Notes under the pieces: model-generated
Database searches by the model: none
What the model saw: only the letters and a program-made list of their open reading frames with translations
Told to the model about the DNA's origin: nothing
Position numbers and translations under genes: made by a program
Shown: in pieces, positions 16,058 to 24,432 of the stretch
Layout of the letters: the number at the start of each line of letters is the position of its first letter
Position numbering within the stretch: position 1 is the stretch's first letter
NCBI GenBank assembly: GCA_047612385.1
Contig: JBLGAR010000035.1
Coordinates: forward strand, 1-36,322
Direction of reading: 5' to 3'
DNA: 36,322 bases
From: JBALVT01 sp047612385
GTDB lineage: Bacteria; Pseudomonadota; Gammaproteobacteria; Pseudomonadales; Halieaceae

Positions 16058-17941
16058 ATGATTATTCTACGCGATATCAGTCTCCGTCGGGGCAGCAAAA
16101 ACCTGCTGAGTGAGGCGAACATAACCATTCAGCCTGGGCAAAGATTGGCTCTAATTGGAGCCAACGGATGCGGAAAGTCCAGCTTGTTTGCGCTGCTTTT
16201 GGGTGAGCTGGGTGCCGATCACGGTGATATCACCGGCATGGACAAACTTCGACTGTCTCATATGGCCCAAGAGGTTCAGACAAGTGATTCATTGGCCGGA
16301 GAGTATGTTCTCAGAGGCGATGCGCAACTGGCCGCGCTCAGAGACAAGTTACAGTCGGCCGAAAGCACCGAAGACTTCAGTACCGCAGCGAATATTCACA
16401 ATGAACTCGAGGCCAACGACGGCTACAGCGCAGAAAGACGGGTAGAAAGGCTGTTACTGGGCCTGGGATTTAAAGACGGCGCGACCCGCAGACCCGTCAG
16501 TGATTTTTCTGGCGGCTGGCGCATCCGGCTCAACCTGGCCAGAGCACTCATGACGCCCTCGGATGTCCTTTTACTGGACGAACCGACCAATCACCTGGAC
16601 CTGGACGCTACGCTTTGGTTGCAGCAATGGTTGCAGCAGTATCCTGGAACCCTGGTAATGATTTCCCATGATAGGGACTTTATAGACGCCACCTGTCAGC
16701 GCATCATTCACATTGAGCACAAACAACTCAACGGCTACCCGGGAACCTACACCGCATTTGAACTGCAGCGCGCAGAACGTCTGGCCAACCAACAGGCAGG
16801 TTATGAAAAGCAACAAAAGCGCGTATCGGAGATAGAAGATTTTGTCAGGCGCTTCCGCTACAAGGCAACCAAAGCCAAACAAGCACAGAGCAGACTGAAA
16901 GAGCTGGAGCGAATGCAGCAACTAGCACCCGCCCACATAGACTCCCCATTTGACTTCAGCTTTGTCCCGCCAGCCAAAAGTAGCGATCCACTGCTAATAC
17001 TGGACCAGGCAACCCTGGGTTATGGCGACAGTGTGATTCTCAATAAAGTGAGCTTGACGCTTCGACCCGGCAGCCGATACGGGCTGCTTGGAAAAAACGG
17101 CGCGGGTAAATCAACCTTACTGAAAAGTTTGATTGGTGACTTACCGTTGTTAGAAGGTCGTCGCACACCCGGCGAGCACTGCCATATCGGTTACTTTGAC
17201 CAACAGCAACTTGAAGCGCTGGACATTGAGGCCAGTGCAGCTTTACACCTGCAAAGATTGAGCCCAACAGCGCGGGAACAGGAAATACTCAACTTCTTGG
17301 GAGGCTTTAACTTTCGAGGCGAGAACGCAACCAGTGCGATTGCACCATTTTCAGGCGGCGAAAAGGCGAGACTCGCGCTGGCAATGGTGGTGTGGCAACG
17401 ACCCAATCTGCTGGTGCTCGATGAGCCGACGAATCACCTGGACCTGGATATGCGCCACGCTATGGAAGTTGCGCTGCAAGCCTACGAAGGTGCCGTATTG
17501 TTGGTAAGTCACGATCGCCACATGCTGCGCAACACTGTAGAGGAGCTACTACTTGTCCACGATGGAAGAATACAGGAGTACCAGGAAGATCTTGAAGGTT
17601 ACGAAAAGTGGATTCTAGGCAGCTATAAGGAAAGCGATAAACCCTCTGCAGAAGCCGCTGATAATTCGCGTAAAGAAAAACGCCAGCAAGCGGCGACCCG
17701 ACGCGAGACTCTCAGGCCACTTTTGAACGCGGTTAAGAAGACAGAAAAGCGCATGGCTGAGACTGACAAAGAACTGGAGGGTATCCAGGATCGTTTAGGT
17801 AACAGTGACTTGTATGAAACCGAGCAAAAAAAGGAGTTGGCTGATTTGCTGAGACGAGAAGGTGAATTGAAAGCACTGGCAGGTGAGCTTGAGGAAGAGT
17901 GGCTAGAGCAACAGGAAACACTGGAAGAGTTCAACAGCTAG
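16058..17941 (+). CDS. ABC-F family ATPase (YheS-like ribosome-associated)
   Basis: A 627-residue protein with two ABC ATPase domains and no membrane segments, as in ABC-F translation factors. Domain 1 has Walker A GANGCGKSS (34-42), signature FSGGW (about 150) and LLLDEPTNHLDLD (about 171). Domain 2 has Walker A GKNGAGKST (about 345), signature FSGGEKAR (about 431) and LVLDEPTNHLDLD (about 452). A charged inter-domain linker (about 235-295; RRFRYKATKAKQAQSR) corresponds to the P-site tRNA interaction motif. The C-terminal 100 residues form a Lys/Glu-rich coiled coil. ABC-F proteins bind the ribosomal E site and relieve stalling. The layout fits YheS better than Uup or EttA; exact subfamily is inferred. 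Confidence 0.92.
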   Translation: MIILRDISLRRGSKNLLSEANITIQPGQRLALIGANGCGKSSLFALLLGELGADHGDITGMDKLRLSHMAQEVQTSDSLAGEYVLRGDAQLAALRDKLQSAESTEDFSTAANIHNELEANDGYSAERRVERLLLGLGFKDGATRRPVSDFSGGWRIRLNLARALMTPSDVLLLDEPTNHLDLDATLWLQQWLQQYPGTLVMISHDRDFIDATCQRIIHIEHKQLNGYPGTYTAFELQRAERLANQQAGYEKQQKRVSEIEDFVRRFRYKATKAKQAQSRLKELERMQQLAPAHIDSPFDFSFVPPAKSSDPLLILDQATLGYGDSVILNKVSLTLRPGSRYGLLGKNGAGKSTLLKSLIGDLPLLEGRRTPGEHCHIGYFDQQQLEALDIEASAALHLQRLSPTAREQEILNFLGGFNFRGENATSAIAPFSGGEKARLALAMVVWQRPNLLVLDEPTNHLDLDMRHAMEVALQAYEGAVLLVSHDRHMLRNTVEELLLVHDGRIQEYQEDLEGYEKWILGSYKESDKPSAEAADNSRKEKRQQAATRRETLRPLLNAVKKTEKRMAETDKELEGIQDRLGNSDLYETEQKKELADLLRREGELKALAGELEEEWLEQQETLEEFNS

Positions 17942-18024
17942 TGAGTGCGATTGAGGAACATCCAGGGACGGCCTGACCCGCACCGACTCACGCTTTGAAT
18001 ACTATACGCGTAAACTGAAAGCCT

Positions 18025-18141
18025 GGAAGCTTGATTGGGGATGGCAAATCGTCGAGCGCATGGATGCGCGGAGCGGCCATCCGCGAGCCGAGCCCCCATC
18101 GATCGGTTTACGGCGTGTTTGCAAGCCCCAATCAGGCTTCC
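18025..18141. repeat. Nested inverted repeat (large stem-loop)
   Basis: Outer arms 18025-18040 and 18126-18141 are 16 nt each and pair with one mismatch (GGAAGCTTGATTGGGG against GGAAGCCTGATTGGGG). Inside, GGATGGC (18039-18045) pairs with GCCATCC (18076-18082), and CGCGG with CCGCG just after 18066. The inner and outer pairings overlap by two bases, so they could be alternatives. The element starts about 85 nt after the ABC-F stop. Confidence 0.85.
18090..18121 (+). repeat. Intergenic 32-nt motif, copy A
   Basis: Begins GAGCCCCCATCGATCGG and ends ACGGCGTGTTTG. It matches copy B (18223-18254, opposite strand) at 26 of 32 positions, the eight-base start and the central ACGGCGTG being identical. 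I recall similar GAGCCCC...GGTTCACGGCGTG sequences scattered between genes of many gammaproteobacteria, so this is probably a member of a dispersed family. That last point is memory, not shown here. Confidence 0.75.
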
Positions 18142-18222
18142 GAGCTGCACTGAACCTGCCAAAAAACACTTAAACAACAGTTTTGAATCAGCTTGGTCCG
18201 CCAATTGCTGTTATGTCCTGTC

Positions 18223-18254
18223 CAGGCACGCCGTGAACCCATCCGTGGGGGCTC
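18223..18254 (-). repeat. Intergenic 32-nt motif, copy B (inverted)
   Basis: On the minus strand it reads GAGCCCCCACGGATGGG and continues to ACGGCGTGCCTG. It contains the near-palindrome CCCACGGATGGG. It lies downstream of the minus-strand GIY-YIG gene in that gene's own sense, just as copy A lies downstream of the ABC-F gene in its sense. Confidence 0.75.
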
Positions 18255-18316
18255 AAGGGACGTAGCAGATTCCAACGGCAGGTTTTTCAAGGAGAACCCT
18301 TACGGATGAGCGCTAT

Positions 18317-18571
18317 TTAACTTCTGATCAATCTGTCTTTTCCCGCACGCGACAGTTTCTTAATAGCCGATTCACGACTCTGCGCAACACTGCGATCTGC
18401 AGCAGAAGCAGACCAAAGCAACCGCACCGGACGCCGGCCCCGCGTATATTTAGGACCACCGGGTTTCTCGCCGTTGTGTTGCAACAAGCGGCGATCCAAA
18501 TCTCGGGCTACACCGGTATAGAAAGTACCGTCGGCACATTCCAAAATGTAGACCTGCCATTCCCCGGCCAT
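18317..18571 (-). CDS. GIY-YIG nuclease-fold protein (YhbQ/UPF0213-like)
   Basis: A small 84-residue protein made only of a GIY-YIG domain. The strand motifs are VYI (7-9) and YTG (18-20), 8 residues apart, followed by DLDRRLLQHN with the conserved Arg and His/Asn, then KYTRGRRPVRLLW and a closing ESAIKKLSRAGKDRLI. This is the layout of the UPF0213/YhbQ group, of uncertain role but probably structure-specific DNA nuclease activity. It lies 21 nt downstream of the TVP38-flavoprotein gene on the same strand, so it is probably co-transcribed, though a functional link is not evident. Confidence 0.9.
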   Translation of the reverse strand: MAGEWQVYILECADGTFYTGVARDLDRRLLQHNGEKPGGPKYTRGRRPVRLLWSASAADRSVAQSRESAIKKLSRAGKDRLIRS

Positions 18572-18592
18572 TAAATTAGCTGCGCTGAACCT

Positions 18593-20728
18593 TCAGCCGC
18601 GGGTCCAGGCATGATATCGCTCCAACCAGGACAGCACTTTTTCAGGCTTACGATCTTTCTGCCACTGTCCGGCCACAAACTTATTACTTTCTGAAAGAGT
18701 GGGGTAAATATGGATCGTCCCAAGAATTTTCTTTAGTCCAATACCATGCTTCATGGCCATTACGAACTCTGTAATCAGTTCCGCCGCATGATAGCCCACG
18801 ATGGTGGCACCGAGAATTTTGTCTTTTCCTGGAACGGTCAACACCTTAATAAACCCGTGAGCCTCTCCATCTGCAATAGCGCGATCCAGATCATCGATGC
18901 CGTAACGAGTGATTTCATGCGGAATTTTTTGTGCAATGGCATCCATTTCATTAAGACCCACTCGAGCCACTTCTGGGTCCGTAAAGGTAGCCCAGGGCAC
19001 AACTGAGTAATCCACTTTGAAACGCTTAAACCGACCGAACAAAGCATTCACTGCGGCAAACCAGGCCTGATGACTTGCCATATGAGTGAATTGGTAGGGA
19101 CCGACAATATCGCCGCAAGCCAATATCGTAGGAATCTTGGTACGCAGATAGTCATCCACAGCGATAGTCTTTTGTGCAGTTAGCTCGATACCGAGTTCCT
19201 CAAGACCAAGACCTTCAGTATTTGCGGCACGACCGACGGCGAGAAGCACACGATCGAACGACAGCTCTCGATCGCCATCAGGTGTTTTAAAGACGCCAGA
19301 GTGCCCTTCGGACGAAGAAGTAAACAGCTGGGCATCATAATGGGTGTAGACCTCGATTCCGTTGCGTTCAAAGGCTTCCATCACAGCCTCGACCACATCT
19401 GCATCTTCCCTTGGCATTATACGATCCGAGTGCGTCACTAATTTCACTCGGGTCCCCAGACGCGCGAACGCCTGCGCCAGTTCACAACCAATGGGGCCTG
19501 CACCTAAAACCAACAGCGTGCCCGGTGCCTCGCGAATATCCCACAATGTGTCTGATGTCAGATAATCCAATTGATCAAGACCGGGGATGTCTAGCTCCCG
19601 GGCTCGTGCACCGCTAGCGATAACGATGTGCTGGGCGCGGATAACTTGGCCGTTAACCTCGACCTCCCAGGGCGAAACGATCTTAGCCTGCCCACTGACG
19701 CAGTCCACACCAAGACCAGTGAATCGCTCAACTGAATCGTGAGGCTCGATGGTTTTAATAACAGACTGAACCCGGGACATCACCGCCGGAAAGTCTACTT
19801 TTACGGTCATTTCACCCAGACCGAACTCTGGAGCTCTGCGAGCGTAATCTGCAATCCGAGCGGAACGAATAATAGCTTTACTGGGTACGCAACCCGTATT
19901 GAGACAATCTCCGCCCATTTTGTGTCGCTCAATCAAGGTGACTTTAGCTTTCACCGTTGCCGCTATCAACGCGGTAACAAGGCCAGCAGAACCCGCACCG
20001 ATGACAACCATGTTGGTATCGAATTTATCGGGGCGGGTGAACCGCTCCAGTGCTTTTCGTGCTTGAAGGTAACTCACAAACCAATTCGCTATCAGTGGAA
20101 ATACGCCCAATAGAGCAAAGGAAATCAGTAGGGGCAGAGAAACAATACCGCTCAAACCGTCAAGCTCGGCCAACTGAGTGCCTGCGTTCACATAGACCGC
20201 CGTACCTGCGAGCATTCCTATCTGGGACACCGCATAAAAGCGCCAAACGGCGACAGGCAACAAACCCATTAAGAGGTTCACCACCACAAAAGGAAACAGA
20301 GGAACGAGCCTCAGGGAAAACAGATAGAGGGCGCCATCTTTTTCAAAACCCTCGTTGAGAGAATTCAGATGACGACCAAATTTCTTCTGTACCCAATCAC
20401 GCAGCAGTGTTCGGGACATTAAAAAAGCCAGGGTCGCACCAATGCTGCTGGCAAATGATGCTAATAGTAGCCCCGTCCAAAAACCGAATAACGCACCACC
20501 GGCAAGCGTCATTATGGCGGCGCCTGGAATAGACAGACCCGCCACCGCTACGTACGCGATGAAGAAAATAAACGCACTTAGAACAGGATTATTCGTCCTC
20601 CAGAAAAGTAGCTCGCTTAAGCTCTCGCGGAGCGTGTCTAGCTGCAGATAACTACCAAGATCAAAATAAAACCACCCGAAGGCCGCTGCGCCGAGAATAC
20701 CGAGTATGAGAATTTGCTTGCTGCGCAA
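18593..20728 (-). CDS. TVP38/TMEM64 membrane domain fused to MerA-like flavoprotein disulfide reductase
   Basis: A 711-residue two-part protein. Residues 1-230 form a TVP38/TMEM64 (DedA-related) membrane domain with about six hydrophobic segments and the signature FSLRLVPLFPFVVVNLLMG (about 137-155). Residues 235-711 form a class I pyridine nucleotide-disulfide oxidoreductase: FAD-binding GAGSAG (244-249), redox pair C275/C280 in GGDCLNTGCVPSK, an NAD(P) site LGAGPIGCELAQAF, the second FAD contact LACGDIVG and the dimer-domain catalytic HIYPTLSE. It lacks the extra C-terminal Cys pair of true mercuric reductases, so mercury reduction is doubtful. Similar fusions are known in other proteobacteria, function unsettled. 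The start is TTG with GGAG six nt upstream. Confidence 0.9.
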   Translation of the reverse strand: MRSKQILILGILGAAAFGWFYFDLGSYLQLDTLRESLSELLFWRTNNPVLSAFIFFIAYVAVAGLSIPGAAIMTLAGGALFGFWTGLLLASFASSIGATLAFLMSRTLLRDWVQKKFGRHLNSLNEGFEKDGALYLFSLRLVPLFPFVVVNLLMGLLPVAVWRFYAVSQIGMLAGTAVYVNAGTQLAELDGLSGIVSLPLLISFALLGVFPLIANWFVSYLQARKALERFTRPDKFDTNMVVIGAGSAGLVTALIAATVKAKVTLIERHKMGGDCLNTGCVPSKAIIRSARIADYARRAPEFGLGEMTVKVDFPAVMSRVQSVIKTIEPHDSVERFTGLGVDCVSGQAKIVSPWEVEVNGQVIRAQHIVIASGARARELDIPGLDQLDYLTSDTLWDIREAPGTLLVLGAGPIGCELAQAFARLGTRVKLVTHSDRIMPREDADVVEAVMEAFERNGIEVYTHYDAQLFTSSSEGHSGVFKTPDGDRELSFDRVLLAVGRAANTEGLGLEELGIELTAQKTIAVDDYLRTKIPTILACGDIVGPYQFTHMASHQAWFAAVNALFGRFKRFKVDYSVVPWATFTDPEVARVGLNEMDAIAQKIPHEITRYGIDDLDRAIADGEAHGFIKVLTVPGKDKILGATIVGYHAAELITEFVMAMKHGIGLKKILGTIHIYPTLSESNKFVAGQWQKDRKPEKVLSWLERYHAWTRG

Positions 20729-20888
20729 TGTGGTCTCCTTAATAGAGGCTGTTGAATCAAACGTGCGAGGTTACGCTTAGAGAGCCGAGTGTGCCAACAG
20801 TTCCCGACCATTGGGAAAAGTTAGATTGCCCCGCCGACAACCATAGCTGCGAGAAATATGAGAATAACCAAAAACTCTAGTCGAGCGC

Positions 20889-20916
20889 TTGTACCCTACC
20901 CTGCCGGTGGTATTAT
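20889..20916 (+). promoter_or_regulatory. Predicted sigma-70 promoter of trxA
   Basis: TTGTAC (20889-20894), a 16-bp spacer and TATTAT (20911-20916) match the consensus at four and five of six positions. Transcription would start near 20923, leaving a leader of about 50 nt before the trxA ATG. Confidence 0.5.
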
Positions 20917-20971
20917 GAGCCACCTTAAAATCTTGCGGACCCAACAATCTGCCGACCCCTTGGAGAGAACC

Positions 20972-21298
20972 ATGAGCCCGAATATTGTACATGTTACCGA
21001 CAGCACCTTTGATGAAGAAGTATTGAACTCCGACGTCCCTGTTCTGGTCGACTTTTGGGCTGAATGGTGTGGCCCCTGCAAAATGATTGCCCCTTTGCTG
21101 GATGAAATCGCGGCCGAATTTGACGGCAAAATTAAGGTTTGTAAAGTTGATGTAGACGCAAATCCGGATATTGCTCCCAAGTTTGGCATCCGCGGAATCC
21201 CTACGTTAATCGCCTTCAAGGACGGAAACGCCGAAGCCACCAAGGTGGGTGCACTGTCGAAAACTCAACTGACCGAATTTGTGCAGGAAGTGCTTTAG
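20972..21298 (+). CDS. trxA: Thioredoxin 1 (TrxA)
   Basis: The general cytoplasmic disulfide reductant, 108 residues (E. coli 109). The active site is WAEWCGPCKM, with the CGPC pair at about residues 33-36, and the cis-proline is in GIRGIPTLIAFKDG. I place the start at ATG 20972, giving MSPNIVHVTD. GGAG at 20962-20965 is 6 nt upstream, and the family length agrees. The open frame runs upstream to 20858, but that part has no thioredoxin character and contains the predicted promoter. trxA-rho-ubiD is the Pseudomonas-like order. Confidence 0.97.
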   Translation: MSPNIVHVTDSTFDEEVLNSDVPVLVDFWAEWCGPCKMIAPLLDEIAAEFDGKIKVCKVDVDANPDIAPKFGIRGIPTLIAFKDGNAEATKVGALSKTQLTEFVQEVL

Positions 21299-21569
21299 TA
21301 GCCTCAGCAGGCGTTTAATATTCCGCCCCGGGAACCCAAACCTGGGGTAAATCTACTCAAAAAAAGCGGTAGACGCCCCTTCTCACTCGTGCTACATTTA
21401 CTCCGCTGGCGCATTTCTGCGCGGCAATAATAATTCCACTATCCAACTAATATTCCATTAGCATTCGAAAGCGAAGCTGAACATCACCGGCCAAACCTTG
21501 TTTCACGCCAATACACTTTGCGTTTGAATATTTATGAATCCTATCCTCAATCACACTCTAAATTAATCT
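21299..21569 (+). other. rho leader region, 271 bp
   Basis: The space between trxA and rho. Just after trxA a hairpin at 21326-21347 (arms CCCCGGG / CCTGGGG, one G-U pair, 8-nt loop) has no T-run after it. The remaining 200 nt is A/T/C-rich, G-poor and unstructured by eye, the composition of a Rho-utilisation site. In E. coli, rho is repressed by its own product through termination in a long leader, so the same is plausible here. No rhoL-type leader peptide and no certain promoter were identified. Confidence 0.45.
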
Positions 21570-22838
21570 ATGAACTTAACTGACCTTAAAACAAAAAGCA
21601 CACAAAACCTTATCGACATCGCTAAAGAGATCGGCCTGGACAACATGGCGCGATCACGCAAGCAAGACATCATTTTTGCCATTCTGAAACGCCACGCCAA
21701 AAGTGGTGAAGACATCTCTGGCGATGGCGTACTGGAGATTCTGCAAGACGGATTCGGTTTTCTGCGCTCAGCAGAAGGCTCTTATCTAGCCGGCCCAGAT
21801 GATATTTATGTCTCACCCAGCCAGATCCGCCGGTTCAACCTGCGCACCGGCGATACGATTAAGGGCAAGATTCGTCCTCCCAAAGACAGCGAGCGCTATT
21901 TTGCATTGTTGAAAGTTGACGAAGTCAATTTCAACAAGCCTGAAAACTCCAAGCACAAAATACTATTCGAAAACCTGACACCTCTTTTCCCCGACGAACG
22001 CCTTACCCTTGAAGTAGGTAATGGCAGCACTGAAGATCTCACTGGAAGAATTATTGACTTGATCGCACCCATTGGCAAAGGCCAACGGGGCCTGCTGGTT
22101 GCACCGCCGAAGGCGGGTAAGACTATTATGATGCAGAGCATTGCGCAGGCGATTATCACCAATAATCCTGAGTGCGACATTATCGTTTTGCTCATCGATG
22201 AGCGGCCAGAAGAAGTGACCGAAATGCAGCGTTCAGTCGGTGCACGAGGAGCAGAAGTTGTCGCTTCGACGTTTGATGAACCCCCTTCGCGACACGTACA
22301 AGTTGCCGACATGGTGATTGAAAAAGCCAAGCGACTGGTAGAGCACAAACGAGACGTAATTATTCTGTTAGATTCGATCACCCGCCTCGCGCGAGCTTAC
22401 AACACAGTTATCCCGAGTTCCGGCAAGGTGCTGACCGGTGGTGTAGATGCACACGCATTGGAGCGCCCAAAGCGCTTTTTTGGTGCAGCCCGAAATATCG
22501 AGGAAGGTGGCAGCTTGTCGATTATAGCGACGGCCCTGGTTGATACTGGCTCCAAAATGGATGAAGTAATCTACGAAGAGTTTAAGGGTACAGGCAATAT
22601 GGAACTCCACCTGGACCGTAAGATCTCAGAAAAACGTATTTACCCGTCTATCAACATTCGCCGCTCTGGCACTCGCCGCGAAGATTTACTGACCGCCGAG
22701 GACGAACTTCAGCGCATGTGGATTTTGCGAAAACTGTTACACGGTATGGAAGACACCAGTGCCATCGAATTTTTGTTGGACAAACTTAAGGACACCAAGT
22801 CCAATGAAGAGTTTTTCAAATCGATGAAGCGCAAATAA
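21570..22838 (+). CDS. rho: Transcription termination factor Rho
   Basis: The hexameric RNA-dependent ATPase/translocase that ends transcription at Rho-dependent sites. The 422-residue protein starts MNLTDLK and follows E. coli Rho (419) throughout. It has the N-terminal MARSRKQDIIFAILK helices, the primary RNA-binding RNP1-like DGFGFLR (60-66), Walker A APPKAGKT (178-185), IVLLIDERPEEV, Walker B VIILLDSITRLARAYN with the Q-loop region SGKVLTGGVDAHAL, and the R-loop/arginine finger area. No insertion or missing key residue was seen. The long leader suggests autoregulation. Confidence 0.98.
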   Translation: MNLTDLKTKSTQNLIDIAKEIGLDNMARSRKQDIIFAILKRHAKSGEDISGDGVLEILQDGFGFLRSAEGSYLAGPDDIYVSPSQIRRFNLRTGDTIKGKIRPPKDSERYFALLKVDEVNFNKPENSKHKILFENLTPLFPDERLTLEVGNGSTEDLTGRIIDLIAPIGKGQRGLLVAPPKAGKTIMMQSIAQAIITNNPECDIIVLLIDERPEEVTEMQRSVGARGAEVVASTFDEPPSRHVQVADMVIEKAKRLVEHKRDVIILLDSITRLARAYNTVIPSSGKVLTGGVDAHALERPKRFFGAARNIEEGGSLSIIATALVDTGSKMDEVIYEEFKGTGNMELHLDRKISEKRIYPSINIRRSGTRREDLLTAEDELQRMWILRKLLHGMEDTSAIEFLLDKLKDTKSNEEFFKSMKRK

Positions 22839-22852
22839 GCCATTATCCCAGC

Positions 22853-22869
22853 TGGCGCACATTGCGCCA
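22853..22869. terminator. Hairpin between rho and ubiD
   Basis: A perfect 7-bp stem TGGCGCA / TGCGCCA with a CAT loop lies 14 nt after the rho stop. There is no T-run after it, so it is perhaps a 3'-end stabiliser and not an intrinsic terminator. A TATACT at 22883-22888, with TTGCGC at 22862-22867 (15-bp spacer, inside the hairpin), is a weak promoter candidate for ubiD. Confidence 0.45.
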
Positions 22870-22924
22870 AATGAAGACAATGTATACTGTTCTCTAGTCC
22901 ACATTAGGGAACAGGCATCACACC

Positions 22925-24409
22925 TTGAAATACAAAGACCTGCGGGAATTCATCGCTTTTCTAGAGCAGCGCGGTGAACTAAAGCGAATCAAAACGGAAG
23001 TCGACCCGAATCTGGAAATGACGGAGATTTGTGATCGCACTCTCCGAGCCGGTGGCCCCGCCCTACTGTTCGAAAACCCCAAAGGATTCAATACCCCGGT
23101 TCTTGCAAACCTGTTTGGCACCGAACAAAGAGTGGCTATGGGTATGGGTGCAAAAGACCTGAAAGCACTGCGCGAGATCGGTGAACTACTGGCGTATTTG
23201 CGTCAACCTGATCCGCCCAAGAGCCTGCGAGATGCTTGGGATAAGGCGCCTATACTCAAGCAGGTGCTGAATATGGGGTCAAAATTAGTCAAGAACGCGC
23301 CCTGTCAGCATCATGTAAAGTCCGGCGAAGACGTCGACTTGTATCAGCTTCCCATCCAAACCTGTTGGCCCGAAGATGCAGGGCCCCTCATTACCTGGCC
23401 GCTAGTCGTCACGAAAGGTCCTAACAAAGAAAGACAAAACCTCGGCATTTACAGACTCCAACTCATTGCGCGCAACAAGCTTATTATGCGTTGGCTATCT
23501 CATAGAGGCGGAGCGCTGGACTATCGAGAATGGCAAATTCAGCATCCGGGCAAGCGCTATCCTGTGGCAGTGGTTTTAGGTTCTGACCCCGCCACGACAC
23601 TGGGCGCAGTTACCCCGGTGCCCGACAATATTTCTGAATACGCATTTGCAGGATTATTGAGAGGAAGTAAAACCGAGCTCATTGAATGCTACAGTGCCGG
23701 ATGCAAAGAACACGGACTGCAGGTCCCAGCATCTGCGGAGTATGTATTGGAAGGATACCTTGAGCCTGGCGAGATGGCGGACGAAGGTCCCTTCGGAGAC
23801 CACACAGGCTACTACAACGAGGTAGACAAGTTCCCGGTGTTTACTGTGGAGACGATGACTTATCGGGAATCTCCGATTTACCACAGCACCTATACCGGCC
23901 GTCCACCCGATGAACCCGCGATACTTGGCATGGCTCTGAACGAAGTCTTTATCCCGATATTGCAGAAGCAGTATCCTGAAATCGTCGATTTCTATCTGCC
24001 ACCTGAAGGCTGTTCTTATCGCCTGGCAGTTGTCACCATACGCAAGGAGTATCCGGGCCACGCCAAGCGAGTCATGTTGGGCGTCTGGTCTTTCCTACGG
24101 CAGTTCATGTATACCAAGTTTGTCATCGTGACTGACGAAGACGTGAACGCCAGAGACTGGAAAGACGTGATCTGGGCAATGACTACGCGTATGGATCCGC
24201 AACGCGATTCGGTCTTTATCGAAAACACACCGATAGACTATCTGGACTTTGCATCACCTGTTTCGGGGCTCGGATCCAAAGTCGGCTTCGACGCTACCCA
24301 TAAATGGCCCGGCGAAAGTCAGCGCGAATGGGGTCGTCCCATCGTTATGGATGACAAAGTGAAGCAACGTGTTGACGATATATGGGAAGAGCTGGGAATT
24401 GAGCTATAG
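22925..24409 (+). CDS. ubiD: 4-hydroxy-3-polyprenylbenzoate decarboxylase UbiD
   Basis: A prenylated-FMN enzyme that decarboxylates the polyprenyl-hydroxybenzoate intermediate of ubiquinone synthesis; it needs UbiX to make its cofactor. The 494-residue protein matches E. coli UbiD (497) along its length. It has RTLRAGGPALLFENPKG (about 41-57), NLGIYR.QL followed by KLIMRWLSHRGGALDY (the prFMN/metal region), DEGPFGDHTGYYNE carrying the catalytic Glu, IYHSTYTGRPPDEPA and the C-terminal NTPIDYLDFASPVSGLGSK. The start is TTG, giving MKYKDLREF as in the family, with AGGGAACAGG upstream. The gene order after rho matches that in Pseudomonas. It converges on hemY with a 23-bp gap. Confidence 0.97.
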   Translation: MKYKDLREFIAFLEQRGELKRIKTEVDPNLEMTEICDRTLRAGGPALLFENPKGFNTPVLANLFGTEQRVAMGMGAKDLKALREIGELLAYLRQPDPPKSLRDAWDKAPILKQVLNMGSKLVKNAPCQHHVKSGEDVDLYQLPIQTCWPEDAGPLITWPLVVTKGPNKERQNLGIYRLQLIARNKLIMRWLSHRGGALDYREWQIQHPGKRYPVAVVLGSDPATTLGAVTPVPDNISEYAFAGLLRGSKTELIECYSAGCKEHGLQVPASAEYVLEGYLEPGEMADEGPFGDHTGYYNEVDKFPVFTVETMTYRESPIYHSTYTGRPPDEPAILGMALNEVFIPILQKQYPEIVDFYLPPEGCSYRLAVVTIRKEYPGHAKRVMLGVWSFLRQFMYTKFVIVTDEDVNARDWKDVIWAMTTRMDPQRDSVFIENTPIDYLDFASPVSGLGSKVGFDATHKWPGESQREWGRPIVMDDKVKQRVDDIWEELGIEL

Positions 24410-24432
24410 CGCCGCACCCAAACTCGCAATAT

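Larger units (their letters stand above)
17942..18316. other. 375-bp gene-free stretch with repeats between convergent genes
   Basis: Lies between the 3' ends of the ABC-F gene (plus) and the GIY-YIG gene (minus). It holds nested inverted repeats (18025-18141) and two opposed copies of a 32-nt motif (18090-18121 and 18223-18254), entered separately. No protein family features were found in the open frames crossing it. A role in 3'-end formation or mRNA protection for both genes is an inference. Confidence 0.7.

Noticed and set aside
18035..18265. Open frames of 76-88 codons on both strands across the 18-kb intergenic region
   Set aside because: They are made almost entirely of the inverted-repeat elements; composition is unlike neighbouring proteins and no motif is present.
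18593..20728. Annotation as mercuric reductase (merA)
   Set aside because: The C-terminal Cys pair and N-terminal HMA domain of MerA are absent, and no mer genes are nearby.
20858..20971. N-terminal extension of thioredoxin
   Set aside because: It covers the predicted promoter and does not resemble thioredoxin; ATG 20972 has a good ribosome-binding site and gives the normal length.
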